The translations under genes were made by a program, and so were the position numbers. A model generated the notes under the pieces. That model was not told the DNA's origin. It saw only the letters and a program-made list of their open reading frames with translations, and ran no database searches. A stretch of DNA of 39,625 nt from an uncultured bacterium (GTDB taxonomy: Bacteria; Patescibacteriota; Minisyncoccia; Phycocordibacterales; CAIRYW01), in the NCBI GenBank assembly GCA_903882905.1, contig CAIRYW010000028.1:1-39625 (forward strand). Direction: 5' to 3'. Positions 16,751 through 23,817 of the stretch are shown here, piece after piece; the first letter of the stretch is position 1, and each line of letters starts with the position of its first letter.

Positions 16751-17237
16751 TTCTTTTCCTTAAAATTTTATCAACCATTTCGATTTCCCCAGGTATACCG
16801 TCAATTAAATTATAATTTTTTAATTCTTCTAAAGTAACCCAAGCCGTTTCAACTGCTTCTTCAGTTTTTACGATTTCGCCAGATGCATAGGGTGCAAAAT
16901 AAGTAAGTACTAATACTGCGATTCCATCTGGTCTTATAAAAGCAACGTCGAGGAGATATTCTGGTTTACCGATTTCCAATCCAACTTCTTCCCTGACTTC
17001 CCTTCGAAGAGCTTCTTCAATTACAAAATACCATTGTTTATGTTTTGGAGTTGAGGAAGGTAAATGGTCATAGTCATCCATCGAAAGTCCTCCACCAGGA
17101 ACATGCCAAAGACCAGGAAAAACTTTTAAAGTCTCACTCCTTTTTGCAAGTAAATATTTTATAGAATTATTCTCATCAATTTTATAAATAATTACAGTAG
17201 GAGCAACCCTATGTAGCTCTCGAGGAGGTACTGCCAT
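16743..17237 (-). CDS. NUDIX hydrolase
   Basis: A 164-residue protein with the NUDIX catalytic helix ALRREVREEVGLEIG, preceded by HVPGGGL. Between the GGG and the helix there is an insertion of about 20 residues (DDYDHLPSSTPKHKQ...) compared with a standard NUDIX box, seen in GDP-mannose hydrolase-like members. It probably cleaves a nucleoside diphosphate derivative. It sits between lemA (3 bp) and DUF2207 (8-bp overlap). Confidence 0.85.
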   Translation of the reverse strand: MAVPPRELHRVAPTVIIYKIDENNSIKYLLAKRSETLKVFPGLWHVPGGGLSMDDYDHLPSSTPKHKQWYFVIEEALRREVREEVGLEIGKPEYLLDVAFIRPDGIAVLVLTYFAPYASGEIVKTEEAVETAWVTLEELKNYNLIDGIPGEIEMVDKILRKRND

Positions 17238-17240
17238 AAG

Positions 17241-17798
17241 TTAGAATTTTACTTCAACAGGTTGCTGCGCAGCATCAGTGTCAGCAAGTTCAAATAGATC
17301 CATTTTTTTGAAACCAAATGAATTTGCAATAACGTTTCCAGGGAAAGATTCGATTGAAATATTTAGATCTCGAACATTACCGTTGTAAAATCTGCGAGCA
17401 GATTGAATTTTATTTTCTGTATCAGAAAGTTCACCTTGAAGCTGAAGAAAATTTTGATTCGCTTTTAAATCTGGATAAGCTTCGGCAATTGCAAAGACTG
17501 ATTTTAGAGCGCCTGCTAGATTATTTTCTGCCACAGCTTTATCAGCAAGTGAACCCGCACCCATAGCAGCACTTCTTGCTTCTGAGACTTTTTCAAAAGC
17601 AGTAGATTCATGAGTCGCATAACCTTTTACTGCATTTACCAAATTAGGAATAAGATCATAACGACGTTTGAGCTGAACTTCAATATCTGCCCAGGCTTCT
17701 TTTGTTCTATTTACCAAAGAAACTAGGTGGTTATATGAAAAAACAACCCACAAAATGATGAGAACAATTACAGCAACAATAATCATTGTTATTGACAT
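17241..17798 (-). CDS. lemA: LemA-family protein
   Basis: A 185-residue protein with an N-terminal membrane helix (about 3-22) and an outside or inside helical bundle with the conserved NRTKEAWADIEVQLKRRYDL and SARRFYNGNVRDLN segments. The family is widespread and its function unclear; it is typically found with DUF2207/YgcG proteins and HtpX, as here. A TGT-TATAAT box lies about 32 nt before the ATG, so this gene has a real leader, within which TTAAAAG repeats occur. Confidence 0.93.
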   Translation of the reverse strand: MSITMIIVAVIVLIILWVVFSYNHLVSLVNRTKEAWADIEVQLKRRYDLIPNLVNAVKGYATHESTAFEKVSEARSAAMGAGSLADKAVAENNLAGALKSVFAIAEAYPDLKANQNFLQLQGELSDTENKIQSARRFYNGNVRDLNISIESFPGNVIANSFGFKKMDLFELADTDAAQQPVEVKF

Positions 17799-17873
17799 AT
17801 TAGTTTTAGGATTAACTTTTAACTTTTAAATTATAACATAATTATTAAAGTTCTAAGTCTATAGAATTTGAAA

Positions 17874-17908
17874 AAACAAAGCCGTTCGCTTCGCGAACGG
17901 CTTTGTTT
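17874..17908 (-). terminator. Intrinsic terminator between two membrane-protein genes
   Basis: Stem AACAAAGCCGTTCGC with its complement, 3-nt loop, followed by T6 on the minus strand. It ends the transcript of 17932-18297 and separates it from lemA. The stem is also flanked by T on the plus side. Confidence 0.85.
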
Positions 17909-17931
17909 CATTTTTAATCAAAATTAAAATT

Positions 17932-18297
17932 CTACTGAGTCATTTTGTCTTCTAAAAGACCAATCAGTTTTACAGCATTTGTTTGAGAAATTTTGGCATC
18001 TTTACTTCCAACGAAACTCTTCCACTCTGCTGTGATGTTTGGATCTTTAAGTTGTATAAGATCACTTTCTAATTTTAGGCGATCATCGGATGAAGTTGTT
18101 CCTTGGATATTTAAAACTACGTTAAGATATTCCTTGAGCACCAAAGCTGCTTGGGCACGAACTGATGTACTATCCATATTTTGATTTTTTAACTGTTGTA
18201 ATTGCTTATTAACAGAAATATATTGTAATGAAAGATAAATGTTTCCTGCTAAAAGAATTAAAACTACAATGCCAGCAAAAATATTTTTTTTAAACAT
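17932..18297 (-). CDS. Small membrane-anchored protein, unknown function
   Basis: A 121-residue protein: one transmembrane helix at about 6-26, a short coiled coil (NKQLQQLKNQN), and a helical C-terminal part. I do not recognise the family. It has its own TGT-TATAAT promoter (18322-18330) about 24 nt before the ATG and its own terminator, so it is a single-gene unit. Confidence 0.65.
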   Translation of the reverse strand: MFKKNIFAGIVVLILLAGNIYLSLQYISVNKQLQQLKNQNMDSTSVRAQAALVLKEYLNVVLNIQGTTSSDDRLKLESDLIQLKDPNITAEWKSFVGSKDAKISQTNAVKLIGLLEDKMTQ

Positions 18298-18380
18298 ATG
18301 ATTTTTAATTAACTTGTAAATATTATAACAAAAAGACTTTACTCATTCAACTTAGAGACCCTTCGCTTCCCATTTGTAAT

Positions 18381-19352
18381 TTACCCAATTTTCCTTTTAA
18401 AATCCTCTACCATTGGCACATCATTTGATTCCGCACCATTGTTTGTGGCCATATAATAAGCAGTCCAATCAGCTAATAACAATGACCCAAAAACTCCTAA
18501 ACAAGAATTTCCTTTAAAATTTATTTCAATGCATTCAATGTTCTTATTTTCGTAAATCTCTTTTACAACTTGCATTCTTTTGATAATTTTTTGATTGTCG
18601 GTCTCATCAATTAAAAATATTGGAATAAATCTGTCCTCATAGATTTTTGTTTTTTCGTTCAAATCAAATCCTGTCATTTCGTTATGATTCATCTCAGGTA
18701 AGACGTTATAGAAAGCAGGAATTTTTCCAGTCTCATTAAATTTTATTTTCCAGTTATAAGCGATAGCCAAATTTTTGTTTGATGAATAAATAATCGGGGT
18801 TTTCCCTGAAATTTTTTCTGCTAATTTTTTCCCCTCAATTTCAAAAGTTGTTGGATTGATTTTTCCTTTTACATCATTAATTTCTTTGATTGCAATTTGA
18901 CTATTCACAAGATATGAAAACGCGATAAATGAAAAACCCAGAGCCGAGCGCGGTTGTATTCCAGTATTAGGAATTTCAATAAACGGTAGTTTTTTTTCTT
19001 TGGCAATTTCAATTAATTTTCCTCCTGCACTAATAACTGAAATATTTAATCCTTTCGCAATAGCTTCTTCTAAACCAACCAAAACTTCTTCTGTGTTTCC
19101 AGAATAAGAACTTGCAATTATTAAAGAATTCTCAAAAAAACTATCCTCTTTTTCAGGTATTCCGTAATCTCGATGAATATATAAATCTAATTTTGGATCA
19201 ATAATATTTAAAATGCCTGGAGCAAGATTTGAACCTCCCATACCTAAAACAACAATTTTATTAAAAGGTTTTAAATTTTCCTTATTAAAAATTTCTGGGA
19301 CATAATCAAACTGGCTTCCAAAATCTCTTATTGCTTTTTCCATGGGATTCAT
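18381..19352 (-). CDS. Bifunctional phosphoglucose/phosphomannose isomerase
   Basis: A 323-residue SIS-domain protein. The first SIS domain shows VVLGMGGSNLAPGI and the sugar-phosphate loop SSYSGNTEEVL; the C-terminal part has FNETGKIPAF and PEMNHNEM with the conserved catalytic Glu-His, as in the archaeal-type bifunctional enzymes (PF10432 C-terminal region). It interconverts glucose-6-P, fructose-6-P and mannose-6-P. It starts 9 bp after the cyclase stop. It is likely the hexose-phosphate hub for the glycogen and pentose phosphate genes downstream in the window. Confidence 0.9.
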   Translation of the reverse strand: MNPMEKAIRDFGSQFDYVPEIFNKENLKPFNKIVVLGMGGSNLAPGILNIIDPKLDLYIHRDYGIPEKEDSFFENSLIIASSYSGNTEEVLVGLEEAIAKGLNISVISAGGKLIEIAKEKKLPFIEIPNTGIQPRSALGFSFIAFSYLVNSQIAIKEINDVKGKINPTTFEIEGKKLAEKISGKTPIIYSSNKNLAIAYNWKIKFNETGKIPAFYNVLPEMNHNEMTGFDLNEKTKIYEDRFIPIFLIDETDNQKIIKRMQVVKEIYENKNIECIEINFKGNSCLGVFGSLLLADWTAYYMATNNGAESNDVPMVEDFKRKIG

Positions 19353-19361
19353 ATTTATAAT

Positions 19362-19997
19362 TTAAAATTTTATTAATAAAGCTCGTGTCGGCGCTCCTTC
19401 TACTCCTGAAATTTTTAACGGAGCACAAACCAAAAAATACTCACCTTCCTTTACCTCAGCCAAATTAATCGTCTCAAGAATTGGAATGTCTTTAGAAAGC
19501 AGAGATGTGTGAGCACGATTGTCTTTACTTCCCTTTTGTTTGACTGACCATGTATCAATACCGAATAACTTTATTCCTACCTCAGCTAAATAATCTGCTG
19601 CTTCTCCATCAAGGTACGCAAAATTATCTCTCCAAGTTACAAAGCCTTCTTTGGAGTTTCTGGTTTTTGCTAAAATTCTTTCCCCAGATTTTACATTTTT
19701 ATTTATCAAATCCTCTTTAGTAATTTTTTCTTCAAGCATACTAAAATCCAAAACTCTAGCGGGACCAACAAAAACATCCAAAGGCAGATCTTCAATTCTT
19801 TTTCCATCCTTAAGACAGTGCGAAGGTGAATCAATATGTGTACCCGAATGAGTCCCCATAGCGATCTCTGAAAGCTTGCTCGTAGTTTCGCTCCACTCCT
19901 TAAAAACCTCAACTTTTACTTTAGGATCTCCTGGATAAACCACTGTTTTAGAAGATAGCGGGATTGATATGTCTATTACTTCATTTTTAGCTTGCAT
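19362..19997 (-). CDS. Cyclase-family (kynurenine formamidase-like) hydrolase
   Basis: A 211-residue metal-dependent hydrolase with the family motif H-SGTHIDSPSH at 50-60 and a later FGIDTWS and GAPTRALLI. The family covers arylformamidases and related enzymes; the substrate here is unknown, and no tryptophan degradation genes are near. The ATG lies 6 nt from TGC-TAAAAT, so the mRNA is predicted leaderless. It is divergent from the HAD gene with only 17 bp between start codons. Confidence 0.85.
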   Translation of the reverse strand: MQAKNEVIDISIPLSSKTVVYPGDPKVKVEVFKEWSETTSKLSEIAMGTHSGTHIDSPSHCLKDGKRIEDLPLDVFVGPARVLDFSMLEEKITKEDLINKNVKSGERILAKTRNSKEGFVTWRDNFAYLDGEAADYLAEVGIKLFGIDTWSVKQKGSKDNRAHTSLLSKDIPILETINLAEVKEGEYFLVCAPLKISGVEGAPTRALLIKF

Positions 19998-20014
19998 TGT
20001 GTTATTTTAGCACA
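19998..20014. promoter_or_regulatory. 17-bp divergent promoter with overlapping -10 boxes
   Basis: Minus strand: TGC-TAAAAT (20004-20012), 6 nt from the cyclase ATG. Plus strand: TGT-TATTTT (20000-20008), 6 nt from the HAD ATG. The two hexamers share five base pairs, so only one polymerase can sit at a time. Both have the extended TGn. This fixes the HAD start at 20015 rather than the upstream in-frame codon at 19997. Confidence 0.6.
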
Positions 20015-20632
20015 ATGGCGACAATAATCTTCGACTTCGATCACACCTTGCTTCAGACATCTGAAATCACACTGCAAATTAGGAATATTTTTCTGAAAAA
20101 CGAGGTTCCAGAAAAAACTATTGATTCAATCCAAAAATCTCAAAGACAAAGAGACAATGATAATGTTGATCTTTTGGTACAAATTAGGGATGTCGAAAAA
20201 CTAGGTTACAAAATAAACAAAAATGATATAGATGACTTTTTTTCTCAGGAATTCAAACAATTACTTAATGGTCCTGTTATTGAAGTATTAGAAAAACTTT
20301 TAGAAAAAAAACATAAGTTATTTCTCTTCACAAAAGGTGTTGAATATTTTCAACGGTTTAAAATTCGCCAAGCTGGTCTTGAAAAATATTTCAAAGAAAA
20401 TATCTTTGTTTTTGACAACGATAAAACAGAGTCTCAAGTCAATATTTTTAACAATGGGAAAGTCTATTTTGTTAATGATCACGCTGATGAAATCGAAACA
20501 TTTATTAAAGTACACCCAACCGTAAAAGCAATTTATATAAAAGGACCAAAAACTTCCCACGACCGATTTATCAAACGAAAACATATCCCAACACTAGACG
20601 ACATATCTTTGCTACCCAAATATATAAAATAA
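20015..20632 (+). CDS. HAD-superfamily hydrolase
   Basis: About 205 residues with motif I DFDHT at residues 7-11 (nucleophile D7, acid D9), a helical cap, LFTKG as motif II, and a late VNDHADEIE replacing the usual GDxxxD motif IV. It is probably a small-molecule phosphatase with a C1 cap; the substrate is unknown. Translation from ATG 20015 is supported by the -10 box 6 nt upstream. It converges with the PfkB kinase gene. Confidence 0.8.
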   Translation: MATIIFDFDHTLLQTSEITLQIRNIFLKNEVPEKTIDSIQKSQRQRDNDNVDLLVQIRDVEKLGYKINKNDIDDFFSQEFKQLLNGPVIEVLEKLLEKKHKLFLFTKGVEYFQRFKIRQAGLEKYFKENIFVFDNDKTESQVNIFNNGKVYFVNDHADEIETFIKVHPTVKAIYIKGPKTSHDRFIKRKHIPTLDDISLLPKYIK

Positions 20633-20641
20633 TAAAAAATA

Positions 20642-20663
20642 CCGATCGCAACTAAGCAATCGG
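20642..20663 (-). terminator. Terminator of the PfkB kinase gene
   Basis: 8-bp stem CCGATTGC/GCGATCGG (one G-U) with loop TTAGTT that contains the kinase stop codon, followed by TATTTTTTATT on the minus strand. Confidence 0.7.
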
Positions 20664-21557
20664 CATGATAGTGGTTTTCTCAAGCAAGGCCTTCCTTGTG
20701 CGAAGTGCTGCGAAGTTTAGCATCTGCTTGCAAATTTTCACATCACTGAGAGCCTCATCCTGTTCGGACAAATAAGCTGTGAGCGCACCGGTGAATACAT
20801 CACCAGCACCGTCATCGCTTTCGCATTTAATTGGTTTGACCTCGAAATCTCCGAGGAAGCCGTTATGCGAAAACAAGCCGTTGCTCGTCCTATTTGTTAC
20901 CACAACAAGTTTGACTCCAAGTGCATGAATCTTTGCAAAGTCCAAGCCCTTATCCACAAGAGCCTTGTACTCGATCTGATTTACAACAACAACACTAACA
21001 TTGGAGAGCACCACTCGAAGACTTTCTACATCTGCGAGCAATTCCCTATGCAATGTTACAACTGCTGTTTTTTTGGCAGAAAGAGCCGCTTTTGCAAAAG
21101 GTATTTCGGCCGGGCGCACACTTGTGAGCAAGATGAGATCCGCCACATTGGCAGCAGGGATTATTCGTTCACACACTTTTTCAACATGGGCATCGATAAT
21201 CCTCCCTTTGAATCCCAAAATCTCGTGCTCTTGCGCCTCTCCCGAGCGATGCAAAACGAGACTATGGTGACACTCCTCGAGAACAGCGAGCTCTTCAACC
21301 TGAATCCCTGCCGGAAGTTTCTCCAGACACTGATCCAAGTAAAATCGTCCACTATCCCTTGTCCCTGACTTGCTCACGAGCAAGTTCAGATGGACAGAGG
21401 TGCCGCACCGACATATCTCACGCGAGGCATTTATGCTTGATCCTTCGAGAAAAAGAGCGCGTTTGATCACGCCAACCTTATTCCCAAGGGAACCGTCAAG
21501 GAACTGGTGTTGAGCGGAATTTCCGCTGAACCCAACAAAAATCTGTTTGTTGTTCAT
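20652..21557 (-). CDS. PfkB-family carbohydrate/nucleoside kinase, GC-rich
   Basis: About 301 residues of the ribokinase fold. The C-terminal DDGAGDVFTGAL is the PfkB signature 2 with its catalytic Asp; the N-terminal GFSGNSAQHQFLDGSLGNKVG replaces the common GG region. It phosphorylates a sugar or nucleoside not identifiable here. The gene is visibly richer in G and C than its neighbours (GCG, CTC, GAG and AAG codons), which suggests transfer. The ATG at 21557 is chosen: TTGACA (21587-21592), a 16-bp spacer and TAAAAT (21565-21570) put the promoter 7 nt before it, while the ATG at 21566 overlaps the -10. It is divergent from the TrmB-type regulator, its likely controller. Confidence 0.85.
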   Translation of the reverse strand: MNNKQIFVGFSGNSAQHQFLDGSLGNKVGVIKRALFLEGSSINASREICRCGTSVHLNLLVSKSGTRDSGRFYLDQCLEKLPAGIQVEELAVLEECHHSLVLHRSGEAQEHEILGFKGRIIDAHVEKVCERIIPAANVADLILLTSVRPAEIPFAKAALSAKKTAVVTLHRELLADVESLRVVLSNVSVVVVNQIEYKALVDKGLDFAKIHALGVKLVVVTNRTSNGLFSHNGFLGDFEVKPIKCESDDGAGDVFTGALTAYLSEQDEALSDVKICKQMLNFAALRTRKALLEKTTIMPIA

Positions 21558-21709
21558 TTGCGTCATTTTAGTACTTGATACTTTTTTGTCAACGATTTAT
21601 TTGACATTTTTTACATTTTTTTATGTCATAATGCATATAAAAATCATGTTTTTATGCATTTTGTCATCAATTTTATTGACAAATAAAATAAAAACCTTAA
21701 ACTATTGGT
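21558..21709. promoter_or_regulatory. Divergent promoters and palindromic operator between kinase and TrmB
   Basis: Kinase promoter (minus): TTGACA 21587-21592, 16 bp, TAAAAT 21565-21570. Regulator promoter (plus): TTGACA 21676-21681, 16 bp, TAAACT 21698-21703, 6 nt before the ATG. These are the only clear -35 boxes noticed in the window. Between them lies a near-palindrome (about 21622-21668): TGTCATAATGCAT and AAAAA, then TTTTT and ATGCATTTTGTCA. The placement suits an operator for the divergent regulator; binding is inference. Confidence 0.65.
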
Positions 21710-22462
21710 ATGGAAGATTTAAAATCATTCTTAAAAGATGCAGGACTTGATGAAAAGGAGACTTTAATATATTTATCCTTACTTCAAACTGGTCCAACAG
21801 CCATTAGAAAAATCGCCGAAATGAGTGGTATAAATCGCGGCACGACATACGAAGCCTTAAAGAAATTAAAAAATCTTGGGCTTGTCGCCTATTTCCATCA
21901 AGGTAAACATCAACATTTTGTAGCTGAAAATCCAAAAAATTTATTCAAGCTTATAACCAGAAAAAAAAATGAAGTTGAGAATTTAGAATCACAGCTTGAA
22001 GATTTTGCACCGGCATTAGAATCACTTTTTAATTCCGAAATGCAAAGACCAGTTGTAAAATTTTATGAGAACTATTCTGGTATAAGATCAATACTTGAGG
22101 ATGTTTTAGATAGAGCAGAAAATGAAAAAATGAAAGAGTACGAAGTCTATTCTTCGTCTGCTATTAGTCCATATCTATATCACAAAAATGCTTTCCCAAA
22201 CTTTACAGAGGAAAGAATAAAAAGAAAAATTTCTGTGCGAGCTATTGCTACAGGCCCCGGTGGCAAAATTCGAGGTAACGATGAAAGAAAGTGGCTTTCC
22301 AAAAAAGAAGGTTCCCCTACCTATACGCTCATATATTCAGGAAAAATTGCAATGATATCTCTCGGAAGAAATAAAATCCCGCACGGAGTGATTATAGAAG
22401 ACCAAGAAATATTCAAAACTCAAAAATTAATTTTTGATTCACTCTGGAAATTTTTAAAATAG
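21710..22462 (+). CDS. TrmB-family transcriptional regulator
   Basis: A 250-residue protein. An N-terminal winged helix-turn-helix (about 1-75) with GLDEKETLIYLSLLQTGPTA and SGINRGTTYEALKKL is typical of TrmB, followed by a coiled coil (about 78-100) and an effector-binding domain to the end. TrmB proteins control sugar uptake or use in archaea and many CPR. Being divergent from a sugar kinase, it probably regulates it and itself through the palindrome between them. The mRNA is predicted leaderless. Confidence 0.88.
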   Translation: MEDLKSFLKDAGLDEKETLIYLSLLQTGPTAIRKIAEMSGINRGTTYEALKKLKNLGLVAYFHQGKHQHFVAENPKNLFKLITRKKNEVENLESQLEDFAPALESLFNSEMQRPVVKFYENYSGIRSILEDVLDRAENEKMKEYEVYSSSAISPYLYHKNAFPNFTEERIKRKISVRAIATGPGGKIRGNDERKWLSKKEGSPTYTLIYSGKIAMISLGRNKIPHGVIIEDQEIFKTQKLIFDSLWKFLK

Positions 22463-22505
22463 ATAAACCCAAGGACCGACCTATAGGTGTTTATCCACAG
22501 TTAAA

Positions 22506-22790
22506 CTAGACTGATTCACTTTCTATTAGCTTAATAAAATCTTTAACCGATTCATCTGATTTAGTACTTAAATTAGTTAACCATTCATTGATACGATCAA
22601 TCTCATCTTCCAATCTATCTAGCTTACCTGAATCTTGAGCCCATTCTGGCTTTTCTTCTTCAGATACAATTAGCTCTTCTCGTTTTTTTAATAAATCAGT
22701 AAGCAATTGTTTATAATCAATCAATTCTTCCACTTTGTAAACAAAATCTGGACCTTTATTTGAAAAATCTGGACGTATAATATCAGTCAT
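22506..22790 (-). CDS. Hypothetical 94-aa coiled-coil protein
   Basis: A small acidic, helical protein with a long charged stretch (KREELIVSEEEKPEW ... DRLEDEIDRINEWL) that looks like a coiled coil. There is no signal peptide and no known motif. It lies downstream of gnd and of the second copy of the three-hairpin RNA motif, and converges with the TrmB gene. Confidence 0.55.
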   Translation of the reverse strand: MTDIIRPDFSNKGPDFVYKVEELIDYKQLLTDLLKKREELIVSEEEKPEWAQDSGKLDRLEDEIDRINEWLTNLSTKSDESVKDFIKLIESESV

Positions 22791-22832
22791 AAATTTAATT
22801 ATTGATTATTTTTTATAAAATTATTTTTCTTT

Positions 22833-22920
22833 CTCCTTACAGGAGCGGTACACCTTTTGGATTTTATTTCATAAAATCTCAAAAGGTCTTGCGAAGCTAC
22901 AAGTGTTCGCTTCTCACCTC
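22833..22920 (-). ncRNA. Three-hairpin RNA motif, copy 2
   Basis: Read on the minus strand it has GAGGTGAG, a hairpin closed by GAAGC/GCTTC, GCAAGACC, a hairpin closed by ACCTTTT/AAAAGGT, GTAC and the short hairpin CTCC-TGTAA-GGAG. All single-stranded blocks match copy 1 (348-452) while stem sequences differ with compensation. It overlaps the last codons and stop of gnd and precedes the 94-aa gene by about 40 bp. Confidence 0.55.
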
Positions 22921-23811
22921 ATGTCCTCCAAACATAGTTCTCATTGTTGATAATACTTTTCCAGTAAAACTTGGATTCCCTGTCGAGTTAATTCTAAATT
23001 CTAAAGAGTCTTCAATAACTCGTACCGGAACATTAAGTTCACGAGCAGTATTTACAGTCCATTCTCCTTCTCCACTGTGAGATACCTCGCCGGAAATTCC
23101 AACAAGCTCTTCTCCGAATTTTTCAAATCCATCATGTAGCCAGCCGACGAGGCGAGATTCCACAACACTTTTATTTTGATAAATTTCAGAAACTTCTTTT
23201 AAATTCAGATTAAATTCAGATTTTTTTAGAACTTCGAACCCTTCTCCAATTGCCTGCATCATTCCGTATTCTATTCCATTGTGAACCATTTTTACAAAAT
23301 GCCCCGCCCCGCTAATGCCGAAATATTTATACGCATTTGGAGCTGATGCTTTTTTAAAAATTTCTTCACATTTTTCAAATATTTCTTTTTTTCCTCCCAC
23401 CATTATACAAGCCCCGTTTCTTGCACCACTTGGTCCACCCGAAACTCCAGCATCCAAAAATTCAAATCCTAATCCTTCGGCTTCTTTGGCGCGCCTAATA
23501 CTTTCTTTATAAAAAGAATTTCCACCTTCTATGATAATGTCTCCTCTGTTTAAATTTTGATAAAGCTCTTTTAACACTTCATCTACTCCTTGATGACTGA
23601 CCATAATCCAAATAATGCGAGAACTTAGGGATGAAACCCCTAAGTTCTCGCACATTTCTTTGATTGAGTTTTTTACTTCAATTCCGGCCTCACGAGCTTT
23701 AATTTTTCCGTCTTCACTTCGATTAAAACCAACAATCTCAATTCCCTGCTCCTTTAGACGAAGTGCTTGATTCAAACCCATTTTTCCAAATCCTATGTAG
23801 CCAATTTTCAT
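22897..23811 (-). CDS. gnd: 6-phosphogluconate dehydrogenase, decarboxylating (short, YqeC/GndA type)
   Basis: A 304-residue enzyme making ribulose-5-P, CO2 and reduced nicotinamide cofactor. The nucleotide-binding GFGKMG is at 7-12, GGNSFYKESIRR and DAGVSGGPSGARNG form the substrate site, and KMVHNGIEYGMMQ has the catalytic Lys and the conserved His-Asn. It belongs to the short form. A perfect palindrome (23616-23652) lies in the coding sequence and encodes ENLGVSSLSS, apparently an in-frame insertion before the RIIWIMV strand. The 3' end overlaps an RNA motif. It partners zwf two genes upstream. Confidence 0.95.
   Translation of the reverse strand: MKIGYIGFGKMGLNQALRLKEQGIEIVGFNRSEDGKIKAREAGIEVKNSIKEMCENLGVSSLSSRIIWIMVSHQGVDEVLKELYQNLNRGDIIIEGGNSFYKESIRRAKEAEGLGFEFLDAGVSGGPSGARNGACIMVGGKKEIFEKCEEIFKKASAPNAYKYFGISGAGHFVKMVHNGIEYGMMQAIGEGFEVLKKSEFNLNLKEVSEIYQNKSVVESRLVGWLHDGFEKFGEELVGISGEVSHSGEGEWTVNTARELNVPVRVIEDSLEFRINSTGNPSFTGKVLSTMRTMFGGHEVRSEHL
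23616..23652. repeat. Palindrome inserted in frame in gnd
   Basis: Perfect 15-bp arms (TGCGAGAACTTAGGG and complement) with a 7-nt loop inside the gnd coding sequence. The core matches the intergenic palindrome at 3151-3179. It adds about 10 residues to a surface turn between two conserved strands, without breaking the frame. Confidence 0.7.
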
Positions 23812-23817
23812 ATTTTT

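Noticed and set aside
20865-21368. 167-aa plus-strand ORF
   Set aside because: It lies fully antisense to the PfkB kinase, which carries clear family motifs; the GC-rich composition lowers stop frequency.
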